From contig RAYO01000017.1 of the NCBI GenBank assembly GCA_003612335.1, positions 1 to 64,000 of the forward strand: 64,000 bases of DNA. Direction: 5' to 3'. This document shows, piece by piece, positions 31,123-40,121 of the stretch. Both the position numbers and the translations under genes were made by a program. This DNA comes from a bacterium 1xD42-67. Its GTDB lineage: Bacteria; Bacillota; Clostridia; Oscillospirales; Oscillospiraceae. The notes below the pieces were generated by a model. The model did no database searches. It was not told where the DNA came from and saw nothing but the letters and a program-made list of their open reading frames with translations. Numbering within the stretch: position 1 is the stretch's first letter; each line of letters opens with the position of its first letter.

Positions 31123-32025
31123 ATGATCGACATGGGATCTTTTCACGACAGGGATAGAGCAGGCCCCTATTTCGAGGGCTGGTATTTCAAGCACCAGGGC
31201 CCGCAGGGACACGCTCTGGCCCTGATCCCTGCGTTCCATATCGACAGAGAGGGACACTGCACCGCCTCTCTCCAGATCATTTCCCGCGACAGATCGTGGT
31301 GGCTGGAGCATCCGGCAGATCAGCTGCAAGTCTCCCGGCGGCCCTTTGGGATCCAGATCGGGCGGTCCAGCTTCAGCAGCCAGGGGATCGGCCTCCACAT
31401 CCATCAGGACGGACTTTCTCTCTGCGGCACTCTGCGCTACGGCCCGTTTGCCGCTCTGCGGTCTGACATCATGGGGCCGTTTCGTTTCTTCGCAGGGATG
31501 CAGTGCTCCCACGGTGTCATCAGTATGGGACACTCTCTAAAAGGCGCTCTGGAACTGAACGGCGAAGTGCTGGATCTCTCCGATGGGATCGGGTATATCG
31601 AGACGGACCGGGGCCGCTCCTTTCCCAGCGCCTACCTCTGGACCCAGTGCGTCTGGAACGGCCCGGAGCGGGGCAGTCTGATGCTCGCGATAGCCACGAT
31701 CCCCCTGCCGGTCGGAGGCTTCACCGGCTGCATCTGTTCCGTCCTCTACCGCGGCCGGGAATACCGGCTGGCCACCTACCGGGGGGCCAGGATCGAGACA
31801 TGGTCCTCTTCCGGCGCGGTGATCCGCCAGGGGAAGTACCGCCTGGAAGCACAGCTGCTCTCCGAGCAGGGGCAGGCCCTCCGCGCTCCGGTGGAGGGCC
31901 GCATGGAGCGCACCATCCACGAGAGCCTTTGCGCAGAGGTGCGCTACCGCTTGTGGCACGGGAAAGATCTCCTGTTCCAGCGCACGGACCTCAATGCCAG
32001 CTTTGAGCACTCAGCAGCAAACTGA
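31123..32025 (+). CDS. Tocopherol-cyclase-like protein
   Basis: About 300 residues. The signature G-P-Y-F-E-G-W-Y-F-K-H-Q near the N-terminus, followed by lipocalin-like beta strands with many Trp/Tyr, matches the tocopherol cyclase family (PF14249). Bacterial members have no known substrate; a small hydrophobic ligand is likely. Start choice is unsure: ATG 31123 or ATG 31132, the latter with a GGGG stretch 11 bp upstream. No signal peptide. It follows yaaA on the same strand. Confidence 0.78.
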   Translation: MIDMGSFHDRDRAGPYFEGWYFKHQGPQGHALALIPAFHIDREGHCTASLQIISRDRSWWLEHPADQLQVSRRPFGIQIGRSSFSSQGIGLHIHQDGLSLCGTLRYGPFAALRSDIMGPFRFFAGMQCSHGVISMGHSLKGALELNGEVLDLSDGIGYIETDRGRSFPSAYLWTQCVWNGPERGSLMLAIATIPLPVGGFTGCICSVLYRGREYRLATYRGARIETWSSSGAVIRQGKYRLEAQLLSEQGQALRAPVEGRMERTIHESLCAEVRYRLWHGKDLLFQRTDLNASFEHSAAN

Positions 32026-32107
32026 CTGCCGATCCCGGATCACAGCTTCCGCAGAGCCATCATCCAGCCCTTCCAAACGCTGGCGAAGATCGGGCCAGCA
32101 GACCTTT

Positions 32108-32135
32108 GAGCGGCGGGCCAGAGGGCCCGCCGCTC
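32108..32135. terminator. Hairpin between convergent genes
   Basis: 12-bp perfect stem (32108-32119 with 32124-32135), AGAG loop, no T-tract. It lies between the tocopherol-cyclase-like and SWIM genes. Confidence 0.5.
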
Positions 32136-32178
32136 GATCCATCGGACATCGAGATGCAGTTTTTCGCGTATCCCCGCA

Positions 32179-32997
32179 TCACCGGAACACGAAACTGCCG
32201 GCAGTCTTCCCACCCATGACGAAAGAGAAGAAGGCTTTTTGACTGATCGCCGCGGCGTAGCCGTCCTCGTCCCGATCGAATCCGTCACGCCCCTCCAACT
32301 GCTCCAGCAGCTCCCGCAACTGGAGCATTGCAGCAACGGTGTGCTTGCAGGGATAGCTGCAGTAGCAGCTGCAGGTGAGGTTTTTGATCTCGCCTCCGCT
32401 GTGATCGAACTCGATCTCGTAAGGAGAGGTGCCCTCCACGATCCCCCGCCCATGGCCATGGTCGATACAGAGGTAGACGACCCGATCCTCCAGATAATAT
32501 CTTCTGCCCCGCTCCGCCACGGCACTATTGGCTCCCATCCCGCTGAGGTCGTCCAACCGGAAACCGTGGTCATCGCTGCCGGACACATAGATGTCATCCT
32601 CTTTGTCAGGGGCCTTGAACCAGGTGACGATCTTTTCATATGGAATCGTCTGCGGATCGAAGGATACCAGATGGGAGCCGACCATGTGGAGCTCTCCAGA
32701 GATCCGGGTGTCCGCCACAGCGATCACCCGCTTGTAATCGGAGAGCTTGATCTTAAAGCTGTAGTCCACAGCGGTCACACGCCCCTGCAGGCCCTCCAGC
32801 TTGCCGTCCACATAGACGATATCTCCCACCTGGAGGTCGAACCGGTCGTTGTAATAGGCCAGATCCATCCCCCGCTTGGCGAAATAGACCTGCACCAGAG
32901 ATCTTCTCGGCTGGGAGACCAGGCTCCTGCCTCTGGGCCTAGCGCTGTTGACGGTATCCTTTTGACCCTTCGTCCAAAGATCGATCTTGCGTTTCAT
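32179..32997 (-). CDS. SWIM zinc-finger protein
   Basis: 272 residues. The SWIM motif C-S-C-Y-C-S-Y-P-C-K-H (C-x-C-xn-C-x-H) lies near residue 210. It is preceded by beta-rich sequence with a KOW/SH3-like D-I-V-Y-V-D-G-K-L-E-G-L-Q-G-R-V segment near 60. SWIM domains bind DNA or proteins. ATG 32997 follows AGGAGG by 7 bp, giving M-K-R-K-I-D-L. The remainder is unassigned. Function unknown. Confidence 0.75.
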   Translation of the reverse strand: MKRKIDLWTKGQKDTVNSARPRGRSLVSQPRRSLVQVYFAKRGMDLAYYNDRFDLQVGDIVYVDGKLEGLQGRVTAVDYSFKIKLSDYKRVIAVADTRISGELHMVGSHLVSFDPQTIPYEKIVTWFKAPDKEDDIYVSGSDDHGFRLDDLSGMGANSAVAERGRRYYLEDRVVYLCIDHGHGRGIVEGTSPYEIEFDHSGGEIKNLTCSCYCSYPCKHTVAAMLQLRELLEQLEGRDGFDRDEDGYAAAISQKAFFSFVMGGKTAGSFVFR

Positions 32998-33318
32998 CAG
33001 ACATCCTCCTTTTGATATGGTATCTTGTATCGTGCTTACAGTGTACCGCAGGAGGTGTCCAATAAAACTCCCTTTTGTCCCTTTGCTCTCACTAAGTGCA
33101 GTATATTTGGGAGGCAGGCTGTCCCCCTTGGACGGTGCGGGCCCATTCGAGCTGCTAAGAAAGTACATCACACCGCAAAAGATCTCAGCATATGACGATA
33201 CGATCCATCACATCACATGGAACGTTGTCCTACGAAAACTATGGGCGGCGTTCTCAGTATATGCGGCAGTCCAGGGCTCTTATCTCGAACTGCTTTGGAC
33301 GGCATGGGATGCTCCGGA
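32998..33318. other. Intergenic stretch, no gene seen
   Basis: 321 bp between the SWIM gene start and the ABC permease 3' end. It must hold the SWIM promoter, but I could not pick a convincing one. No ORF with a ribosome site, no long inverted repeat, and no recognisable mobile-element remnant. Confidence 0.5.
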
Positions 33319-35703
33319 TCAGTCCACCGCCTTGATCCGCTCCACCAGAGAGAGTTTTCTGGCATAGCGGACTGCGCAAGCGGAGAATACCCCCTGCACC
33401 AGAAGCAGGGCAGCCCCAAACAGCAGCACCTGGAGCACTGGGAAATGGTAGGTAAGGGTCCCGAACATGCCGATCTGATCGAAGGCCCGGCACACGGCCA
33501 GACTGCACGCCGTCCCCAAGGTCAGGGTGACCAGCAGCGTGATCCCCACATAGTACAGGCACTCATAGGACAGCATTTTGGACAACTGCCGGCCGCTCAT
33601 GCCCACAGACTGGAACACTCCGAACTCCTGCTGGCGCGCGAGGAGGTTGGTGATCAGGGTGTTGGCAAGGTTGATGAGGGAAAACACGAAGACAAAGACT
33701 AAAATGCCGTAATCCCTTGCCAGCTCCCCCCGCAGGCCGCGCTCCAGCTCGGCGGACAGGTCATCCAGTCCGGAGATCGCCACCCGCTGGTCGAACACTG
33801 CGCCGAACACCGCCCGCCGCAGTTGATCGCTGTCCTGCTCCGTGTGGAGGTTGACATAGCCGGTGAAGTCCGCAATCTCAGGGTAAAGGACGGATAGCTC
33901 CTCCTCGGGCAGGATAAAGAAATGGGTCGAGCTACCGATCTGAACATCCTGCACGATCCCCATCACGGTATAGGTCTTGCTCTGCCCATTGTAGCAGGAG
34001 ACAGTGATGGTATCCCCGATCTGATAGCTGGTCCGATAGATCTCCTTCAACGCACTGCCTGCCGGGCAGACCAGAATCCCATTTCCATCCAGGAGCTGCT
34101 CGTAGTCCGCCGTTCCCTCTAAGACCACATCGCCTGCGTACATCTCCGCCATATCCTCCTGAGAGGTCCCACGGAGAAAGAATGGCTCATGGTCCCGGTT
34201 GCCCGGAATGGCGCTGATGGCGGGAATCTCCACGCAGGTCAGGCTGTAAGCCGTGATATGATCCACGCCGGGCAGGGCGGCCAGCTCCTCCCGCAGAGTT
34301 TGGCCCAGAGGATTCTCCTTCTGCATCTCCACAAATTCCCGGCCCGCATGATCCTCATATTGCAGCAGATACTGGCTCCGGTCTCCGAATTGAGACTGGG
34401 CCATTTCCTTTACGTCCACTGAATTTGCGTAGGCGGAAACGCAGAGAAGCAGGATACCGGTCAGGCCCAGAGAGAGTGTGGTGACAAACGCCTTTTTCCG
34501 GTTCCGGGAGAAGTTCATCAAAGCCAGGCGGGGCATGGTCAGGCGGCGATGGAGCTGTCTGGAAACGTTGGGACCCTGCTGCTGGGAATAGGCGGTGGCG
34601 CGGATGGCCTCAATGGCGGAGACCTTGCCCGCCATCGCCATGGGTTTTCTGGTGGCGATCAGGACAGTTCCATAAGTCAGGAGGGAAACCACCACCGCAG
34701 ACCGGATATTGTCACCCCAGGACCAGTAGCCGGGAACGGCGATCAGCGCGATACCTGCGGCGCAGAGCAGCCCCAGGGGGATGGCAATGGCGGTCAGGAA
34801 GCGGCGCTCCCGCTTGACCACCCGCTTCAGCTGTTTTGGCGTGGTCCCCAGCACCTTCAGGCGGCCGTATTCCCGCATTTTACCCATGACGGAGATATAG
34901 AAGATGTTGTAGATCACGATGGCGCAGACCACGGCAATCAGAAATACGGCAGCATAGACCTCCATCCCGTTTCCAAGGTACAGGTCCACCATGCCGAAGT
35001 AGTTGGAGCTGTAAAAGGTCCGGTCCTCCGGGATGCCCATTTCCGCGAAGAACTGCTCAATGTCCGCCTGAAGCTGGGCCGGCTCCGTACCCTGGCTCCC
35101 GGCAAAGCGAAACCGCAGCTCATAGGGACTCTCCGGCTCCACGGCGGTCTCCGAAATCCAAACCGTGAAAATACGGCTGATGTTCTCTGTTTCCAGGATG
35201 CCTGTGACGGTATAGGACTTCTCGCCGTCTCCCAGGTCCAGGGCCACCGTCTGACCGACCTCCCCTGAGAGGCCAAAATAACGGAAAAAGGTGCGTTCCA
35301 CACACAGCTCGTTCTCCGCCTGGGGATAGGTCCCGGTGATCTCGCCGTAGCCCATCAGGCCAATCATCTCCGGGCTGACATAGCTGATCCGCAAAACGCC
35401 GTCCTCATGGCGGGCAGTTCCCGCCTCCACAGTACAGCCCCATTTTTCAAATTTCCCGGCGTCCGCCAGCCGGGTGACCTCCTCCCGGGTCAGTCCGCCG
35501 CACCCGGCCTGATACTGCCCAAGGATGCCGTCCAGGGTTTTCAGCTGCTGGGCGGAATAGAGAAAGCAGAGAGTTGCCATGAGACAGACGGCCAGAGCGA
35601 TGGTGAGGATGACAAACACGCTCCGGCGCTTGTCAGCTTTGATACTGCGGCCCGCCAATTTCTTCTCCACCGCGCTGGTGTCGTTTTCAAAAGGCCAAGT
35701 CAT
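33319..35703 (-). CDS. FtsX-type ABC transporter permease
   Basis: 794 residues. One N-terminal membrane helix (~residues 20-45), a large extracytoplasmic domain, and three helices near 240-350. A second FtsX unit follows, with a helix near 400, another large outside domain and three helices at 660-790. This two-fold MacB/FtsX layout is seen in antimicrobial-peptide sensing and export systems of the BceB/Vex class. ATG 35703 has GGGGG 8 bp upstream; GTG 35712 overlaps that site. It follows its ATPase by 13 bp. The substrate is likely a peptide or lipid-II-binding antibiotic, by analogy. Confidence 0.87.
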   Translation of the reverse strand: MTWPFENDTSAVEKKLAGRSIKADKRRSVFVILTIALAVCLMATLCFLYSAQQLKTLDGILGQYQAGCGGLTREEVTRLADAGKFEKWGCTVEAGTARHEDGVLRISYVSPEMIGLMGYGEITGTYPQAENELCVERTFFRYFGLSGEVGQTVALDLGDGEKSYTVTGILETENISRIFTVWISETAVEPESPYELRFRFAGSQGTEPAQLQADIEQFFAEMGIPEDRTFYSSNYFGMVDLYLGNGMEVYAAVFLIAVVCAIVIYNIFYISVMGKMREYGRLKVLGTTPKQLKRVVKRERRFLTAIAIPLGLLCAAGIALIAVPGYWSWGDNIRSAVVVSLLTYGTVLIATRKPMAMAGKVSAIEAIRATAYSQQQGPNVSRQLHRRLTMPRLALMNFSRNRKKAFVTTLSLGLTGILLLCVSAYANSVDVKEMAQSQFGDRSQYLLQYEDHAGREFVEMQKENPLGQTLREELAALPGVDHITAYSLTCVEIPAISAIPGNRDHEPFFLRGTSQEDMAEMYAGDVVLEGTADYEQLLDGNGILVCPAGSALKEIYRTSYQIGDTITVSCYNGQSKTYTVMGIVQDVQIGSSTHFFILPEEELSVLYPEIADFTGYVNLHTEQDSDQLRRAVFGAVFDQRVAISGLDDLSAELERGLRGELARDYGILVFVFVFSLINLANTLITNLLARQQEFGVFQSVGMSGRQLSKMLSYECLYYVGITLLVTLTLGTACSLAVCRAFDQIGMFGTLTYHFPVLQVLLFGAALLLVQGVFSACAVRYARKLSLVERIKAVD

Positions 35704-35716
35704 CGCCGCCACCCCC

Positions 35717-36382
35717 TCAGTTTACGATCTTGCCGTCCTCGATCCGCACGATGCGGTCGGCCAGCTGGGCGATCTCGTTGTTGTGGGTGATCATCACGAT
35801 GGTCTGGCTGAACTGCGTGCTGGTGCGCTTGAGCAGGCCCAGCACGTCGGCGCTGGTCCTGCTGTCCAGGTTGCCGGTGGGCTCGTCGGCCAGGACGATG
35901 GCCGGTTTGGTGATCAGGGCACGGGCAATCGCCACCCGCTGCTGCTGTCCGCCGGAGAGGTTGTTGGGCATATTTTGCAGCTTATCCTCCAGGGCCAGCA
36001 TGTGGACGATCTCGTCCATGAACCTCTGGTCCACCGTGTCCCCGTCCAGCTCCACGGGCAGGACGATGTTCTCGTAGACATTGAGGATGGGAACCAGGTT
36101 GTAGTTCTGGAAGATGAAGCCGATATTCCGGCGGCGGAAGATGGTCAGCTCCTCGTCGTTCTTTTTCGCCAGCTCGTCTCCCCGGACGATGACGCTGCCC
36201 GAGGTGGGGGTGTCCAGCCCGCCCATCATATTCAGCAGAGTGGACTTGCCGCTGCCGGAGGTGCCCACCACGGCCACAAACTCCCCCTGCTCCACACTGA
36301 GGTTGACGCCATCCAGGGCGCGGGTGATGTTCGGCTCAGCGCCATACTGCTTTTTCAGGTCGATGGTCTGTAATACGTTCAT
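35717..36382 (-). CDS. ABC transporter ATP-binding protein (LolD/MacB class)
   Basis: 221 residues. Walker [10 protein letters not shown], signature L-S-G-G-Q-Q-Q-R, Walker [13 protein letters not shown] and H-loop I-T-H-N-N are intact. The D-E-P-T-G-N-L-D form is typical of ATPases that power FtsX-type permeases. ATG 36382 lies 9 bp after AAGGAG; the earlier in-frame ATG at 36388 is too near. It is transcribed from its own regulated promoter (36496-36524) ahead of the permease. Confidence 0.93.
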   Translation of the reverse strand: MNVLQTIDLKKQYGAEPNITRALDGVNLSVEQGEFVAVVGTSGSGKSTLLNMMGGLDTPTSGSVIVRGDELAKKNDEELTIFRRRNIGFIFQNYNLVPILNVYENIVLPVELDGDTVDQRFMDEIVHMLALEDKLQNMPNNLSGGQQQRVAIARALITKPAIVLADEPTGNLDSRTSADVLGLLKRTSTQFSQTIVMITHNNEIAQLADRIVRIEDGKIVN

Positions 36383-36495
36383 CTTCATCTGCTCCTTTCC
36401 CGGCTGTCCATGCAGAGGTCTCATCTGTGTCCCCCCTGCCTTCAGCAGAGGGGACATTTGAGCTCTGCGCGGACGTTCCTGCCTGCTGCAGAGCC

Positions 36496-36524
36496 ATGGT
36501 AAGATCCAAATGTCACAGAAATGT
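36496..36524 (-). promoter_or_regulatory. ABC transporter promoter with response-regulator repeats
   Basis: Minus strand: ACATTT (36519-36524), 17 bp, TACCAT -10 (36496-36501), and a second ACATTT at 36508-36513, an 11-bp period. The same layout precedes the regulator gene. Nested inverted repeats (36453-36460 with 36507-36514; 36462-36468 with 36488-36494) overlap it. Confidence 0.6.
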
Positions 36525-37589
36525 CCGAAGCGGAGGCTTATTTGTGAATTTTTTATGAACGAACGATCTCCGGGGCAGGAACACAGAGAAGACAGACCCC
36601 CGGCCGACCTCTGAGGCCACCTTGATATAGCCGCCCTGCCGGGTGACGATCTCCCGGGCCAGATACAGGCCGATGCCCACCCCCGGCTGGTCGTGGACCT
36701 CCTCCTCCCGGTAGAAGCGCCGGAAGATGGCGGCCTGACGGCTCTCCGGGATGCCCCTGCCGGTGTCGGTCACATCCAGCTTGACATACATCTCCCACTG
36801 CTCCACTGACACGCTGATCTTACCGCCCGCTGGGGTGTACTTCACCGCATTGTCCAGCAGATTGAACAGGGCCTCCGCCGTCCACTTGCTGTCATGGGAT
36901 ACCCGCAGATCCTCCAGGCACTGTACCTCCACAGAGATCCCCTTTTTCTCCGCACTGTAGACGATGCCGCTCAATGCCTGGGCCAGGGTGTCGATCAGCG
37001 GGCCGTCCTTTTTCTCCAGGGCGATCGCCCCAGTCTCCAGGCGGGAGGCTTTCCCCATGGACTGCAACAAGAATTCCAGCTTGTCCGTCTGGCTGCGGAT
37101 GCCCTGCAAAAACTCCTGACGCTCCTCCTCGGTGACGGGCTTTTCCAGCAGGGTGTCCGTCACCATCTTCAGATTTGCCACCGGTGTTTTCACCTGATGG
37201 GAGACGTCTGACACCAGGGTCTGCAGTTCCCGCCGCTCCTCCTCCACCTTGCGCCGGCCCTCCTGGAGGATGCCGTACAGCCGGGAGAGACGGCTGCTGA
37301 TGCGGGCAAAGATGGTCTCGCTGTCATCGGCCCGGGCCGGCCCCTCACCGCCGCTGATCATGCTGTCCATCGTTCGGCATAAGTCGCCGGTGAACTGGGA
37401 CAGCCGCTTGGCAAAAAGCATCGTCAGCAGGAACAGCCAGACCAGGGCACAGGCCGTCAGCACCGCGCCGGAGATCAGCACCCAGCTCTGTCCTGTCATG
37501 GCGGAGAGAAGGAAGGAGAGGGCCAGCATGGAGAGGGCCGCTCCCGCCTCCACCAGCAGGAACATCGTCTTGACCGGGATGCGCCTCAT
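36513..37589 (-). CDS. Sensor histidine kinase
   Basis: 358 residues. Two membrane helices near residues 8-30 and 36-58 with almost no outside loop. Then come a HAMP-like linker and the dimerisation box with phosphorylated H131 (S-D-V-S-H-Q-V-K-T-P). The ATPase boxes follow: N-L-L-D-N-A-V-K-Y-T-P, D-T-G-R-G-I-P and G-V-G-I-G-L-Y-L-A. The tiny outside loop matches intramembrane-sensing kinases that rely on a partner ABC permease for detection. Its ATG overlaps the regulator's TGA. The 3' end overlaps the promoter of the transporter genes. Confidence 0.93.
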   Translation of the reverse strand: MRRIPVKTMFLLVEAGAALSMLALSFLLSAMTGQSWVLISGAVLTACALVWLFLLTMLFAKRLSQFTGDLCRTMDSMISGGEGPARADDSETIFARISSRLSRLYGILQEGRRKVEEERRELQTLVSDVSHQVKTPVANLKMVTDTLLEKPVTEEERQEFLQGIRSQTDKLEFLLQSMGKASRLETGAIALEKKDGPLIDTLAQALSGIVYSAEKKGISVEVQCLEDLRVSHDSKWTAEALFNLLDNAVKYTPAGGKISVSVEQWEMYVKLDVTDTGRGIPESRQAAIFRRFYREEEVHDQPGVGIGLYLAREIVTRQGGYIKVASEVGRGSVFSVFLPRRSFVHKKFTNKPPLRTFL

Positions 37590-38275
37590 TTCCGCTCGCC
37601 CCCTGTCCACTGATAGCCGATCCCATAGATGGTCTTGATGTAGGTGTCGCCCTCCGCCTCGATCTTGCCCCGGATGCGGCTGATGGAGGTGGTCAGGGTG
37701 TGTTCGTCCACAAATTTTTCGTCCACGTCCCACAGCCGCTCCAGAAGACGCTGCCGGGTCAGGACCTGGCGCGGATTTTTGCAGAACAGATACAGCATCT
37801 TGTATTCCATAGGTGAGAGGGCCATAGGCTTTCCGTTCAGCGTAGCTGCCTGCTCCGAGAAATCCAGGAACAGCCTGCCGTCGTCGTAGAGGTCCCTTGC
37901 CGGCCTGTGGTGCTCCAGCATGGCGAACATGGCGCGGATCTTCCGCTGCAGGGCTCCGATGGAAAAGGGCTTGGTGATGTAGTCCACCGCTCCCGCCTCA
38001 TAGCCCCGGATCTGGTCGCTCTCCTGGTCGTTGGCAGTGAGGAAGATCACCACCGTGTCTGGGTGCTCCGGCTTGATCAGCCTGCACAAGTCGTAGCCGT
38101 TGCCGTCCGGCAGGTTGATGTCCAGCAGCACCAAGTCGTACTCCGTCCTGGCCAGCAGGTCGGCGGCGGTCCTGGCATCCAGGGCGGGGGTGACCTCCCA
38201 GCCGTCGCAGGTCAGATCATAGGCCAGGGTCTTATTCAAAAGGGCATCGTCCTCAACGATCAGGATCCGTTTCAT
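37586..38275 (-). CDS. OmpR-family response regulator
   Basis: 229 residues. Receiver domain with acidic pocket E8-D9-D10, phospho-acceptor D52 (V-L-L-D-I-N-L-P-D-G), T and K of F-L-T-A-N and I-T-K-P-F. A C-terminal winged helix contains L-S-P-M-E-Y-K-M-L and G-I-G-Y-Q-W. ATG 38275 follows AGGAGG by 7 bp; the longer upstream frame is not supported. It forms an operon with the kinase, and its promoter carries the same repeat as the transporter's, pointing to autoregulation plus transporter control. Confidence 0.94.
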   Translation of the reverse strand: MKRILIVEDDALLNKTLAYDLTCDGWEVTPALDARTAADLLARTEYDLVLLDINLPDGNGYDLCRLIKPEHPDTVVIFLTANDQESDQIRGYEAGAVDYITKPFSIGALQRKIRAMFAMLEHHRPARDLYDDGRLFLDFSEQAATLNGKPMALSPMEYKMLYLFCKNPRQVLTRQRLLERLWDVDEKFVDEHTLTTSISRIRGKIEAEGDTYIKTIYGIGYQWTGGERK

Positions 38276-38516
38276 GGTTCGTCCTCCTCTGTTTCCTGTT
38301 CTCACGTCTCGCCTGTCCGCAAAGTTCGCCTTTCCTGCGTCTCGGGGCACAGACAGGACCGCTCCGCGCTCCTTGGTCCGTCCCCCTCGCTCCGGTCTGG
38401 GCTCGCTCTTCACGACGGCCCGACGCTCCATAGTATAGCAGAGAAATGTCCGTGAAATGTTACAACGCCCTGCCCTCTCCCAAAAGATCTTAGATGACAG
38501 ATCACAGGAGGGGGCC
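38276..38516. other. Intergenic, regulator promoter region
   Basis: Holds the repeat-bearing promoter (38432-38460) and nothing else I can support apart from the start of the IS630 remnant at its far end. Confidence 0.5.
38432..38460 (-). promoter_or_regulatory. Regulator/kinase promoter with direct repeats
   Basis: Minus strand: ACATTT (38455-38460), 17 bp, TATACT -10 (38432-38437), second ACATTT at 38444-38449 (11-bp period). The -35 position is occupied by the first repeat, as in promoters activated by OmpR-type regulators. Confidence 0.65.
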
Positions 38517-38750
38517 TTAAAAAGCGCCTCCGCAGGTCCAGAGCATTCCGATCGGATCGAGTTCGGGGAGATACGGTGGCAGACAGAGGTCCGCACCGGG
38601 TATTTTGAGCAACAAAAAATGACCGCTTTCGGGATGGAGCGGAGCATCGTCCATCACGATCGCGGTCCTTCGTTCCAGAGAGGGCAGTGTCTGGCTGGAC
38701 GACCAGGATCCAAAAGTCTGCTGTCCATCATCCCATGATAGACGAATCAC
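38517..38750 (-). pseudogene. IS630-family transposase remnant
   Basis: About 77 codons resembling the C-terminal DDE domain of IS630/Tc1 transposases: I-V-M-D-D-A-P-L-H and L-P-P-Y-L-P-E-L-D-P-I. The last catalytic Glu, expected just after P-I, is Gly here (P-I-G-M-L-W). No N-terminal part or terminal inverted repeats were found, so it is a dead fragment. The 100 bp to its right hold no recognisable gene. Confidence 0.65.
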
Positions 38751-38850
38751 GATCCAGACATGGGCATGATCGGCGGATCGGTCAGACAGTATTGGCCAGG
38801 GATCTTTTGGCGAATCGAATGAACTGCATCGCTCCAGCAGAGATCAGACC

Positions 38851-40092
38851 TCATAGGGCCGGGGCGTCCATGGACGCCAGGAACAGGGGCAGGCAGTCCT
38901 CCAGCGAAGCAAAACCGGAATAGTCCACGATCAGCACGTCCCTCCCCCGCAGGGCTGCAAAGAGCCAGTGGTCCTGGCCCCCGCGTCGGAACCGGACGGT
39001 CTCCAGCCGGTCCAGGCCGGGCCAGTCCAGCTCCTCCCAGGGCTGCAGGCCGGTGACCTGGCTGAGGGGGTTGTTGTAGTCCAGGGCCTTTTTCAGCTGA
39101 CGGGCCTCCGCGTCCAGCCGGAGCTGGTACAGCAGCCGGGCGGCCCTGGAGGAACGGGCCTGATCGTACTGGATCCCCGTCCAGAGGGTGTAGGGGCGCG
39201 TCAGGGCCCCGGTATCCGGGTCGAGGTAGGTCACCCGCCAGTCGATGGAGGCATACTCCTGCACCGGGACGGCCCGGGAGCTGTTGATCTTGAGGTAGCC
39301 GTCCGCCTCGGGCTCCTCCGCCAGAGGGCGGGGACCGGTCCCCTCGGTCTGGACCAGGGTGGGCCAGGAGCGGGACAGTTCCCTCTCGCCCAGACCGCAG
39401 ACCTCCGGCAGATACCTGGGCACCAGGAGGTTCGAGACCAGATAGATGGGGCAAAAGATGCAGAGATAGACCGTGAGGAATCGGGGCCGGTCCCACCGCC
39501 GGCCCGCCTTCATGGGCAGGCCCTGCTCCAGGCGGCGGCGGGCCTTCACCAGCTGCATGATCTGGAACCCCTGTGCGATCTCGCAGATCAGGAGGAGGAC
39601 AGCGGAACAGGCCATCTGGACGATGGAGCGGGGCTGTTCCATCAAAAGCAGTTCCCAGAGCAGGGACTTCCGGAACAGGAAGAGGGAGGCGGCGAGCAGG
39701 AGGGCCACGATCAGCCACATCAGGCCGAAGGAACGGATCTGCGCACGGATGGCACTGTCCAGGGCGTAGCCCAGGGTCTGGGGGTCGGAGTGGAGCTCGG
39801 GGGCCTCTGGGTCCTCGCAGGAGAAGATGTAGTACAGCCTAGGCTGGGCGTCTGCGAACCGCCAGCCCATCTGGGCGTAGGGCTCCTTGCGCTTGGCGTC
39901 CTCCTGTTTGCTCCGGCCCACCGGGTCCAGCCGGTAGCGCACCGGCCGGGGGGCGTCCACCAGGAAATTGGCGGCGTCATTGCGGCGGGTGAAGTTTTGG
40001 AAGAACAGCCCCTGAAGAGCCATCTCGTCCAGCCAGTCCTGCATCCCCTGGATATCGTACAGGGAGCAGGGGATCGGCCTCTTTACGGTCAT
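38851..40092 (-). CDS. DUF2812 membrane protein (second of pair)
   Basis: 413 residues. The N-terminal ~120 residues are the DUF2812 domain (Y-D-I-Q-G-M-Q-D-W-L-D-E-M-A-L-Q-G, then R-Y-R-L-D-P), followed by four membrane helices near residues 125-240 and a soluble C-terminal half. ATG 40092 has AAGGAG 8 bp upstream. It forms an operon with a PadR regulator and another DUF2812 protein, a common clostridial arrangement. DUF2812 function is not known; a role in envelope stress is a guess. Confidence 0.85.
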   Translation of the reverse strand: MTVKRPIPCSLYDIQGMQDWLDEMALQGLFFQNFTRRNDAANFLVDAPRPVRYRLDPVGRSKQEDAKRKEPYAQMGWRFADAQPRLYYIFSCEDPEAPELHSDPQTLGYALDSAIRAQIRSFGLMWLIVALLLAASLFLFRKSLLWELLLMEQPRSIVQMACSAVLLLICEIAQGFQIMQLVKARRRLEQGLPMKAGRRWDRPRFLTVYLCIFCPIYLVSNLLVPRYLPEVCGLGERELSRSWPTLVQTEGTGPRPLAEEPEADGYLKINSSRAVPVQEYASIDWRVTYLDPDTGALTRPYTLWTGIQYDQARSSRAARLLYQLRLDAEARQLKKALDYNNPLSQVTGLQPWEELDWPGLDRLETVRFRRGGQDHWLFAALRGRDVLIVDYSGFASLEDCLPLFLASMDAPAL

Positions 40093-40121
40093 CGTGATCA
40101 CTCCTTTCTCGGGACGGGCCC

